Shown here: positions 1 through 6,048 of the stretch, piece by piece
Position numbering within the stretch: position 1 is the stretch's first letter
How the letters are laid out: every line of letters starts with the position of its first letter
DNA from: an uncultured Chitinophagaceae bacterium
Lineage (GTDB): Bacteria > Bacteroidota > Bacteroidia > Chitinophagales > Chitinophagaceae
Direction of reading: 5' to 3'
NCBI GenBank assembly: GCA_937897585.1
Contig: CALCNY010000277.1
Span: 1-9,449, forward strand
DNA: 9,449 bases
Notes under the pieces: model-generated
The model's database searches: none
Told to the model about the DNA's origin: nothing
The model's input: the letters and a program-made list of their open reading frames with translations, nothing else
Translations under genes and position numbers: made by a program

Positions 1-2
1 TA

Positions 3-128
3 CCTACAGCTTCTCATAGTTTTGAAGATATTGATACTACTTTACAAGCATTCGAAGAAACGAAGAAAAAGCTAGATGCGGGATTGTACAAAGCAGCTGA
101 TATTCCGAATATGGCGGAAGCAATGTAA
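3..128 (+). CDS. C-terminal end of a PLP-dependent alpha-oxoamine synthase/aminotransferase-like enzyme (5' end outside window)
   Basis: An open frame runs from the left edge to a TAA at 126-128 and gives 41 residues, including the stretches ASHSFEDIDTTLQAFEETKK and LDAGLYKAADIP. The pattern of a small residue and His followed by (F/E)ED(I/V)D, then a helix ending in KKL, resembles the final helix of class I/II PLP enzymes of the alpha-oxoamine synthase group (8-amino-7-oxononanoate synthase, 2-amino-3-ketobutyrate CoA ligase, serine palmitoyltransferase). In those enzymes this segment lies in the C-terminal small domain, after the PLP-lysine. The catalytic lysine and the rest of the fold lie outside the window, so the exact enzyme cannot be named. 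A strong intrinsic terminator 77 bases after the stop suggests this is the last gene of its transcript. Coding is supported by the residue pattern and the stop; the family call is moderate. Confidence 0.55.
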   Translation, partial: PTASHSFEDIDTTLQAFEETKKKLDAGLYKAADIPNMAEAM

Positions 129-204
129 AATTGTTCAAAAGGTTTCGGAGGTTCAATGAGTTTAAAAGGTTATCTCTAAATATCAATAACCTTCATATAA
201 AATG

Positions 205-240
205 AAAATGCCCATGGTTTAAATCGTGGGCATTTTTATT
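205..240 (+). terminator. Rho-independent terminator of the upstream aminotransferase-like gene
   Basis: A 12-bp stem pairs 205-216 (AAAATGCCCATG) with 225-236 (CGTGGGCATTTT). It has one T-G wobble and an 8-nt loop (217-224), and runs into a T tract at 233-237. Because the stem is flanked by A's on one side and T's on the other, it could also work on the minus strand for the convergent permease. Its 3' edge overlaps by one base, and its T tract by two, the large palindrome that begins at 236. Confidence 0.75.
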
Positions 241-277
241 TCCTAGCGCTGGCCTTAAGGCCAGCGCTAGGAAATAA
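236..277. repeat. 42-nt perfect palindrome, copy 1
   Basis: The two 21-nt arms are exact reverse complements, centred between 256 and 257. Each arm runs outward from CTTAAG through GGCC, AGCGCT and AG to AAATAA. The inner 26 nt (244-269) recur exactly at 362-387. The sequence could form a very stable hairpin or cruciform in either orientation. It lies between two convergent genes, immediately after a terminator. Its function is unknown; it could be a REP/BIME-like or MITE-like element, or a back-up bidirectional terminator. Confidence 0.85.
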
Positions 278-356
278 TGGATTAACAATCTGAACCTATG
301 ATAATTTAAATTACAACAGGAAATAATGGAATAACAATCTGAACATATGAAAATTT
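269..356. repeat. Pair of 39-nt direct repeats between the palindromes
   Basis: Positions 269-307 and 318-356 match at 36 of 39 positions, with a period of 49. Both begin AGGAAATAATGG and continue through TAACAATCTGAAC. The first copy starts inside the right arm of palindrome copy 1. After palindrome copy 2 a truncated third start of the same kind follows (AGGGAAATAAT, 387-397). The arrangement suggests tandem duplication of a unit made of palindrome plus tail. Confidence 0.8.
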
Positions 357-361
357 TACTT

Positions 362-387
362 TAGCGCTGGCCTTAAGGCCAGCGCTA
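362..387. repeat. 26-nt perfect palindrome, copy 2
   Basis: This is an exact second copy of the inner palindrome (each arm TAGCGCTGGCCTT read inward), centred between 374 and 375 and 118 nt downstream of copy 1. The outer arm bases present in copy 1 have decayed here: 360-361 against 388-389 would pair only as G-T. It lies 29 nt beyond the stop of the minus-strand permease, so it may act in 3' end formation of that mRNA, but no T tract follows on the minus strand. Confidence 0.85.
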
Positions 388-416
388 GGGAAATAATTGT
401 AATAAACCTTTTGAAC

Positions 417-1754
417 TTATTGAACCTTTTGAACTTTTGTAACCTTCCGCAAGAAATACACCACCACCCCACTCCCCGCCACAATCAAAAACATGCTAAT
501 CACAGCCAAGCCTGTTGCATAAAAAATAAACAGCCACATCAGTATTGCCATGATAACAGGCAATGGATACAAAGGCATTTTGAAAGGCAAATCTGTAGTT
601 CCCTTTCTTTTGCGCAAGATCATTACACCAACTGCCTGGCCGATAAACTGCACTATAATTCTCATGGCTAAAATGCCACTGATGATTTCGCCCATTCTGA
701 ATAACAAACTGAAAACAAAAGCAATACCACACAATACTAACAGTGATATGTAGGGGAAGTTTTTAGTAGGATGTAATTTGGCAAATACTTTAAAGAAAGC
801 CCCATTCACAGCTGCTGCATATGGCACTCTGGAATAGCCCAACAGTACAGCAAACAAAGAAGCGAGTGCTACCCACAATATCATTACTGTTGCTACTATG
901 GCAGCTGTTCTTCCGTATAGCCTTTCCATAAAAATACTGATGACGAAATTGTTGACACCACTGTCCTGCCATGATTTTATCTCCTGCCAGGGAATCACAG
1001 AACCGATACTCATATTCATCAATAAATATAAAATAGCAATACCAATTACAGAGATAAACATACTCTTAGGAATATTCTTTCCGGGGTTGATAATTTCTCC
1101 GCCGAGATGGCAAACATTGTAATACCCGAGATAACTATAAATCGTTTTTACACAGGCTTGTCCGAATGCAAATGATACAAGCGTATTAAAACTAAAACTT
1201 GAAGGCAATTCTTTTAATGGTGCCAAGATATTTCCATGAGCAATGCCGCCAAAAATAATCCAGCCCAATGTCGCCAAAACTCCCGCCCATAGCAACACGC
1301 CAATTTTTCCGATACTTTCAATTTTTCTGTAAAGTAAAATGGTAATGAAAATAATCACAGCACCAGAAACTGCTTTTTGTTGCCACACCTGCAAATCAGG
1401 AAATAAATACATAAAATAGGTAGCAAAGCCAATAGCCGCAGATGCTGCAACCAACGGAGCCTGGATAATCGTTTGCCATACATATAAAAAGCTCATCAGA
1501 TTTCCACCTTTTTTCTTGCCATACGCCTCACTTAAAAAATTAAAACTGCCACCGGCTAAAGGATAAGCCGCTCCCAACTCACTCCAAATCATCGCATCAA
1601 TCAAAGACAACAATGCACCGGCTATCCATGCATACATATACATACCTCCTAAATATCCCATCACAATTGGTAGGGTTACAAACGGACCAATACCCACCAT
1701 GTCGATCATGTTAAGCACTGTGGATTGGAAGAGGGAGAGTTTGCGTTGGAGCAT
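417..1754 (-). CDS. APC-superfamily amino acid permease
   Basis: This is a 445-residue polytopic inner-membrane protein with about 12 hydrophobic segments, the size expected for the APC (amino acid-polyamine-organocation) family, which imports or exchanges amino acids. Family features can be seen in order. TM1 carries NMIDMVGIGPFV (15-26). The TM2 region carries WSELGAAYPLAGGSF (57-71) with EAYG (76-79). The TM6 region carries YSYLGYYNVCHLGGE and NPGKNIPKS (206-231). TM8/loop has YSRVPYAAAVNG (307-318), and TM11 begins near FKMPLYPLP (391-399). The substrate cannot be told from sequence. The start is ATG at 1752-1754; no Shine-Dalgarno sequence or exact TAnnTTTG box was found upstream. It is divergent from the flavin prenyltransferase gene (145 bp apart) and convergent with the left-edge enzyme. 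The last residues, KVTKVQKVQ, are encoded by the AACCTTTTGAAC repeats, so the native C-terminus may have been altered by repeat insertion. Confidence 0.9.
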   Translation of the reverse strand: MLQRKLSLFQSTVLNMIDMVGIGPFVTLPIVMGYLGGMYMYAWIAGALLSLIDAMIWSELGAAYPLAGGSFNFLSEAYGKKKGGNLMSFLYVWQTIIQAPLVAASAAIGFATYFMYLFPDLQVWQQKAVSGAVIIFITILLYRKIESIGKIGVLLWAGVLATLGWIIFGGIAHGNILAPLKELPSSFSFNTLVSFAFGQACVKTIYSYLGYYNVCHLGGEIINPGKNIPKSMFISVIGIAILYLLMNMSIGSVIPWQEIKSWQDSGVNNFVISIFMERLYGRTAAIVATVMILWVALASLFAVLLGYSRVPYAAAVNGAFFKVFAKLHPTKNFPYISLLVLCGIAFVFSLLFRMGEIISGILAMRIIVQFIGQAVGVMILRKRKGTTDLPFKMPLYPLPVIMAILMWLFIFYATGLAVISMFLIVAGSGVVVYFLRKVTKVQKVQ

Positions 1755-1858
1755 GATGCTGAGGAATTAGTTATTTGGAATTGGTAATGGGGATTGTGTT
1801 TTATTAATTTGGAATCAGACAAAACCAAACAATATAAAATTAATCAACTTTTCGCCTT

Positions 1859-1866
1859 TATTTTTG
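1859..1866 (+). promoter_or_regulatory. Bacteroidota -7 promoter box for the flavin prenyltransferase gene
   Basis: TATTTTTG matches TAnnTTTG exactly and ends 33 nt before the ATG at 1900. Transcription starting about 4-7 nt past the box would give a leader of about 25-30 nt. No clear -33 TTTG lies at the usual distance. An in-frame TTG at 1864 lies inside the box, so it cannot be the translation start if this promoter is real. Confidence 0.5.
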
Positions 1867-1899
1867 TTTTATAACCAATTATCATCAACTCGAATCAAA

Positions 1900-2457
1900 A
1901 TGAACAAAATCGTAGTCGCTGTAACAGGTGCCAGTGGAGCCATTTACGCCAAAGTTTTACTCAATAAATTATTGCAAATGGAAGGTGTAATTGACGAATT
2001 GTCGCTGTTGATGACGACCAATGCTAAAGAAGTTTGGCAGACAGAATTAGGAGATGATAGTTATAAAAATCTACCAGTAAAATATTATACACAAGAAGAT
2101 TTCAATGCGCCCTTTGCTTCTGGATCAGGACAATACAACACGATGATTATTGTTCCTTGCAGCATGGGCACATTAGGAAGAATCGCTGGAGGTATTTCAA
2201 ACGACTTGATTACAAGAGCAGCGGATGTGGTGTTGAAAGAAAGAAGAAAACTCATTTGTGTGGCAAGAGAAACACCTTACAACCTCATTCACATAAAAAA
2301 TATGGAGACCATTACGTTGGCGGGAGGTATTATTTGTCCGGCTACGCCTTCATTTTACAGCATTCCTAAAACAATTGAAGAGGTTGCTGCTACAGTGGTG
2401 GACAGAGTTATAGACCTCGCAGGGTTACCGGTGAAGACGTATCGTTGGGGGAAATAA
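1900..2457 (+). CDS. ubiX: UbiX-family flavin prenyltransferase
   Basis: The product is 185 residues, typical for UbiX/Pad1. The family joins dimethylallyl phosphate to FMN to make the prenylated flavin used by UbiD-type decarboxylases. Visible family features are the N-terminal flavin-binding TGASGA (9-14), PCSMGTLGRIA (86-96), the ITRAADVVLKERR helix (104-116, with R106 and K113), the RETP motif (123-126) and PATPSFY (147-153, with Y153). From memory, these line up with the P. aeruginosa active-site residues R122, K129, R139/E140 and Y169. ATG at 1900 is chosen because an in-frame TTG at 1864 lies within a promoter box, and because MNKIVVAVTGASG starts where family members start. No UbiD partner is in the window. 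In Bacteroidota it may serve menaquinone (futalosine route) or another decarboxylase; this is inference. It is convergent with lolA, 52 bp away. Confidence 0.93.
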   Translation: MNKIVVAVTGASGAIYAKVLLNKLLQMEGVIDELSLLMTTNAKEVWQTELGDDSYKNLPVKYYTQEDFNAPFASGSGQYNTMIIVPCSMGTLGRIAGGISNDLITRAADVVLKERRKLICVARETPYNLIHIKNMETITLAGGIICPATPSFYSIPKTIEEVAATVVDRVIDLAGLPVKTYRWGK

Positions 2458-2460
2458 TAA

Positions 2461-2492
2461 ATTCAAAAATAAAAATTCAAAATTCAAAAATA
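2461..2492. repeat. Short A/T-rich direct repeats (ATTCAAAA) between ubiX and lolA
   Basis: ATTCAAAA occurs at 2461, 2475 and 2482 in the 52-bp gap between the two convergent genes. No stem-loop terminator was found here. This may be low-complexity drift; there is no evidence of function. Confidence 0.5.
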
Positions 2493-2509
2493 GATGGAGG
2501 ATTAAGCAA

Positions 2510-3172
2510 TTATCTCAAATCCACAACCTCCACGCCCGGATATTTTTTTGCATCAAAAATGAAAGTATCATCGGTAATCACACCATTCGTTTTCATATTG
2601 TTGATACTGTACGTATAACGATTACCTGTTTTTTCAAAAACTTTAGTAGTGTAAATAGTCGACTTGTCTACATAAACCAATACTTTAAAAAAAGGCTTAG
2701 ACTTATCAATAGGTGTCAATTCAATTTCCTGTAAATTTTTACCACCTTCTTTTACTACGCCATTTAGTTTATACAAGAAATCTTTATCGTAAAAATTGGT
2801 AAACAACTTCTGTGGTGTAATTGAATTGGCTGTTGGATCGATTTTATTGATGGTTACTTCGTTAGCTGATTTGTCGTAAGTCCAAATGTTTGAACCATCA
2901 GAAAAAATCTCTTGACCTGAAGCACTGATTCTGTATTTGGTGCCTTTCATGTAAACATTGCCAGATTTATTGCCCAAGCTTTTTCCACTTCCATTTTCTA
3001 TTTTCAGTACAAACTGAGCCTGTACTGATTTATACGATTTGAACTTAGCACTTACCTCATCTAAAATTTTCTTGGCATCTGCATCATTTTTACCCATTCC
3101 TTTTGGTGCCTGAGCATTAGCATTAATAATTGTAAAAACTGAGACCAATACCGCTAAAATTGCTTTTTTCAT
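2510..3172 (-). CDS. lolA: LolA-type periplasmic outer-membrane lipoprotein carrier
   Basis: The product is 220 residues. It begins with a signal peptide: MKK, a hydrophobic core (A4-I16), and a likely Sec cleavage after ANA (18-20). The mature part resembles the LolA fold, an unclosed beta-barrel that accepts lipoproteins from the inner-membrane Lol transporter and carries them through the periplasm. Visible features are an N-terminal helix (AKKILDEVSAKFKSYKSVQAQF, in part 33-54), then short strands with YMKGTKYRI, the SDGSNIWTYD segment, and a C-terminal strand pair ending DDTFIFDAKKYPGVEVVDL. The start is ATG at 3170-3172. An in-frame TTG at 3191-3193 would add seven residues before the signal peptide, but it lies inside a promoter box. 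The gene is divergent from mutS and convergent with ubiX. No LolB homologue is in the window, as is usual for this phylum. Assignment rests on overall pattern, so other LolA-like carriers remain possible. Confidence 0.83.
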   Translation of the reverse strand: MKKAILAVLVSVFTIINANAQAPKGMGKNDADAKKILDEVSAKFKSYKSVQAQFVLKIENGSGKSLGNKSGNVYMKGTKYRISASGQEIFSDGSNIWTYDKSANEVTINKIDPTANSITPQKLFTNFYDKDFLYKLNGVVKEGGKNLQEIELTPIDKSKPFFKVLVYVDKSTIYTTKVFEKTGNRYTYSINNMKTNGVITDDTFIFDAKKYPGVEVVDLR

Positions 3173-3190
3173 CGATGTTTGAATTTTGCG

Positions 3191-3198
3191 CAAAGATA
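3191..3198 (-). promoter_or_regulatory. Bacteroidota -7 promoter box for lolA
   Basis: Read on the minus strand this is TATCTTTG, an exact match to TAnnTTTG. It ends 18 nt upstream of the lolA ATG, implying a leader of roughly 11-14 nt. No -33 TTTG was found at the usual distance. Confidence 0.5.
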
Positions 3199-3342
3199 AT
3201 GGAATACTTTATTTTAGCTACTCTTAAGATGTTAAGTAGTTCAGATTTTTTTGGAGATTGAATATGGAAACAAAATTCAATTCGGTGGATAAAATCAGCT
3301 TATAATAAAGCGAATACAACGGAAACTTTTAAAACATATCCC

Positions 3343-3350
3343 TAAATTTG
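3343..3350 (+). promoter_or_regulatory. Bacteroidota -7 promoter box almost touching the mutS start codon
   Basis: TAAATTTG matches TAnnTTTG exactly, and its last base is only 6 nt before the mutS ATG at 3357. With the usual 4-7 nt from box to transcription start, the mRNA would begin within about 0-3 nt of the ATG, so it would be leaderless or nearly so. An in-frame TTG at 3348 is part of the box itself. Confidence 0.5.
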
Positions 3351-3356
3351 CCCACC

Positions 3357-5969
3357 ATGGCAAAAGCTTCAGGAGAAACTCCGTTAATGCAACAACACAA
3401 TGCCATCAAGGCTAAATACCCTGATGCCATCTTGCTTTTTCGTGTGGGTGATTTTTATGAAACATTTGGTCAGGATGCCATTAACGCATCTTCAGTTTTA
3501 GGCATTACACTAACCAAAAGAAACAATGGAAATGCCTCTTCTCTAGAACTGGCAGGTTTCCCGCATCATGCATTGGACACTTATTTACACAAGCTGGTCA
3601 AAGCCGGTTATCGTGTAGCGATTTGCGACCAGCTTGAAGATCCTAAAACCGTAAAAGGTATTGTAAAAAGAGGCGTTACCGAATTGGTAACTCCAGGTGT
3701 GGCTGTTAATGATAAATTACTGGAACACAGCAGTAATAATTTTCTGGCCGCATTGCACTTAGAAGATCATAAAATCGGAATTGCATTTCTCGACATTTCA
3801 ACTGGAGAATTTTTCATAGCAGAAGGTGATAAAGAATACACCGATAAATTATTGCAAAGTCTGCAACCTGCAGAGGTTATCTTTCAACGCAACAAACAAA
3901 AATATTTCAAGGAAAGTTTCGGCAACTCATTTTTCACTTACAACCTTGATGAGTGGATATTCACTGAAGCTTATGCGACCGAAAATTTACTCAAACATTT
4001 TGGCACACATAGTTTAAAAGGTTTTGGCGTAGAAGATTTACCGATGGGCATCATCGCTTCCGGTGCTATTCTCCATTATTTAAAAGACACTGAACATCCC
4101 AATCTGCAACACATCACCGCATTGCAACGCATCAACCGAGATGATCATTTGTGGATGGACCGATTCACCATCAGAAACCTTGAATTGATTTCTAATAACG
4201 ACCAAGCCAACACGCTTTTCAAAACCATCAACAACAGCAGTTCGCCTATGGGTGCCCGTATGTTGAAGAGATGGATGTTGATGCCTCTCAATAATATTAC
4301 TGCTATCAATGAAAGACTGGATGCTGTTGATTATTTAATAAAAGAAACAGAAACACGTTCTAATATCATTCAACACATCAAACAAGCCGGCGATGTGGAA
4401 AGACTAGCTGCAAAAGTGCCACTAAAAAAAATCAATCCCAGAGAAGTATTGCAAGTGGCCAAAGGATTACAACAGGCCAAGCATCTCAAAGAAATTTGTT
4501 CTCTCTCCAATAATGAGTATCTAAAACGATTAGGTGATGCCTTAAATCCATGTGATTATATCATGGAAAAAATCACAAAGGAAATTAATGAAAATCCACC
4601 TGCTCTTGTAGCCAAAGGCGGACTTATTGCAACAGGTATTCATGAAGAATTGGATGAATTGCGTAATATTTCCAGCGGTGGCAAAAATTACTTGATAGAA
4701 CTACAACAAAAAGAAGCGATAAACACTGGCATCTCTTCTTTAAAAATAAGTTTCAACAATGTATTTGGTTACTATCTCGAAGTCACCAATTTACACAAAT
4801 CAAAAGTCCCTGAAACCTGGATTCGCAAGCAAACATTAGCCAACGCAGAAAGGTACATTACCCCTGAGTTGAAAGTGTATGAGGAAAAAATTATGGGTGC
4901 TGAAGATAAAATCATTCAGATAGAACAACAATTGTTTCAGGATTTGTTGAATGAGCTTCAAGACTATATTTCTCCTATGCAAGTGAATGGAAATGTGATG
5001 GCCGTTCTCGATTGCCTAAACTGTTTTGCTCATAACGCATTACAATTTGGTTATAAAAAACCTGTCATGCATGCAGGCAATGCACTTGAGCTTAAAGATT
5101 GTCGCCATCCGGTTATAGAAAGAAATTTACCTGTTGGAGAACCATACATAACTAACGATGTTTTTTTAGATGACGAGCAACAGCAAATCATTATACTAAC
5201 CGGACCGAACATGAGTGGTAAGAGCGCGATTTTACGTCAAACTGCGCTGATCACTTTAATGGCGCATATGGGTAGTTTTGTACCGGCTTCTTCAGCAAAA
5301 ATTCCGGTGACCGATAAAATATTTACCAGAGTTGGCGCTTCTGATAATTTAAGTGGAGGCGAAAGTACTTTCATGGTGGAGATGAATGAAACGGCGAGTA
5401 TCATCAACAATCTTACTTCAAGAAGTTTGATTTTACTGGATGAAATTGGAAGAGGTACTTCAACATACGATGGAATTTCTATTGCATGGAGCATTGCGGA
5501 ATATATTCACCAATCGAATTTTAAGCCCAAGACTTTATTCGCAACACATTACCATGAATTGAACGAACTCGAAAACAAGTTCGAGCGCATCAAAAATTTC
5601 CACATCACCAATAAAGAAGTGGGTAATAAAGTGATATTTCTGCGTAAACTAGCTCCAGGCGGAAGTACACACAGTTTTGGTATTCATGTAGCTCGTATGG
5701 CAGGAATGCCTCCGGCTTTGATAGATAGAGCTAATGAAATTCTTACACAGCTCGAAAACAGCAGAGATGAGAATGGCAACATGCACAAAGGTGACATTAA
5801 GGAAAGTATGAAAAACCTCAACAACCCTAAAATGCAACTGAGTATTTTTGATACCCATTCTGTAACTTTCGATGCCATTCGTTCTTTATTGGAAAATACG
5901 GATATCAACAGGCTAACTCCTGTTGAAGCATTGTTGAAATTACAGGAAATCAAATCCAAACTTAATTAG
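3357..5969 (+). CDS. mutS: DNA mismatch repair ATPase MutS
   Basis: The product is 870 residues, full length for MutS1. MutS binds mismatches and small loops as a dimer and recruits MutL in an ATP-dependent way. The N-terminal mismatch-binding domain has GDFYETFG with the Phe-x-Glu pair F33 and E35 (E. coli F36/E38). A connector domain follows (about 120-255), then the lever/core region. The clamp is around 465-515 (FGYYLEVTN, then LANAERYITPELK). The ABC-type ATPase has Walker A GPNMSGKS (616-623), the signature region GGESTFMVEMNE, Walker B LILLDEIGRGTSTYDG with D695 and E696, and the switch motif ATHYHEL (729-735). The C-terminus is a short dimerisation tail. No essential motif is missing. 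ATG at 3357 is preferred over the in-frame TTG at 3348, which lies in the promoter box. It is divergent from lolA across 184 bp; mutL is not here. Confidence 0.97.
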   Translation: MAKASGETPLMQQHNAIKAKYPDAILLFRVGDFYETFGQDAINASSVLGITLTKRNNGNASSLELAGFPHHALDTYLHKLVKAGYRVAICDQLEDPKTVKGIVKRGVTELVTPGVAVNDKLLEHSSNNFLAALHLEDHKIGIAFLDISTGEFFIAEGDKEYTDKLLQSLQPAEVIFQRNKQKYFKESFGNSFFTYNLDEWIFTEAYATENLLKHFGTHSLKGFGVEDLPMGIIASGAILHYLKDTEHPNLQHITALQRINRDDHLWMDRFTIRNLELISNNDQANTLFKTINNSSSPMGARMLKRWMLMPLNNITAINERLDAVDYLIKETETRSNIIQHIKQAGDVERLAAKVPLKKINPREVLQVAKGLQQAKHLKEICSLSNNEYLKRLGDALNPCDYIMEKITKEINENPPALVAKGGLIATGIHEELDELRNISSGGKNYLIELQQKEAINTGISSLKISFNNVFGYYLEVTNLHKSKVPETWIRKQTLANAERYITPELKVYEEKIMGAEDKIIQIEQQLFQDLLNELQDYISPMQVNGNVMAVLDCLNCFAHNALQFGYKKPVMHAGNALELKDCRHPVIERNLPVGEPYITNDVFLDDEQQQIIILTGPNMSGKSAILRQTALITLMAHMGSFVPASSAKIPVTDKIFTRVGASDNLSGGESTFMVEMNETASIINNLTSRSLILLDEIGRGTSTYDGISIAWSIAEYIHQSNFKPKTLFATHYHELNELENKFERIKNFHITNKEVGNKVIFLRKLAPGGSTHSFGIHVARMAGMPPALIDRANEILTQLENSRDENGNMHKGDIKESMKNLNNPKMQLSIFDTHSVTFDAIRSLLENTDINRLTPVEALLKLQEIKSKLN

Positions 5970-6031
5970 GCGTTGATTGTTAATAATAACCAAACAACAT
6001 TTGAAAACTAATAATATTGTGTTCCATTCTG

Positions 6032-6039
6032 TTACTTTG
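6032..6039 (+). promoter_or_regulatory. Possible degenerate -7 box for the T9SS cargo gene
   Basis: TTACTTTG differs from TAnnTTTG at one fixed base (T for A at position 2). It ends 9 nt before the ATG at 6049, a spacing similar to the exact boxes elsewhere in the window. It is weak on its own. The 79-bp gap after mutS makes a separate promoter plausible but not certain; read-through from mutS is the alternative. Confidence 0.3.
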
Positions 6040-6048
6040 CGAAACTTT

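Larger units (their letters stand above)
133..434. repeat. Imperfect inverted repeat bounding the palindrome island
   Basis: GTTCAAAAGGTT at 133-144 has its exact reverse complement, AACCTTTTGAAC, at 405-416 and again at 423-434. Positions 149-173 also match the reverse complement of 402-427 with two substitutions and one gap. The inverted arms (about 133-173 and 402-434) therefore enclose the terminator, both palindromes and the 39-nt direct repeats. On the right, AACCTTTTGAACTT is itself tandem (405-418 and 423-436, period 18). The right arm overlaps the last codons of the permease. No transposase is present; a MITE-like origin is possible but unproven. Confidence 0.6.

Noticed and set aside
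411..1122. Plus-strand open frames at 411-671, 550-753 and 898-1122, and minus-strand frames at 496-732 and 790-972
   Set aside because: They overlap the clear permease gene in other frames, have no recognisable motifs, and the first includes repeat sequence; they are shadows of the permease.
1755..1858. Promoter for the permease on the minus strand
   Set aside because: No exact TAnnTTTG was found; the nearest candidate around 1826-1834 has the wrong internal spacing.
5237..5959. Minus-strand open frames of 69-91 codons inside mutS
   Set aside because: They lie antisense to the ATPase domain and C-terminus of MutS, where strong motifs prove the plus-strand frame is coding; no sign of independent genes.
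5972..5998. Imperfect stem-loop after mutS (GTTG...CAAC with one mismatch and one bulge)
   Set aside because: The stem is A/T-rich and interrupted, and no T tract follows on the plus strand, so it was not called a terminator.
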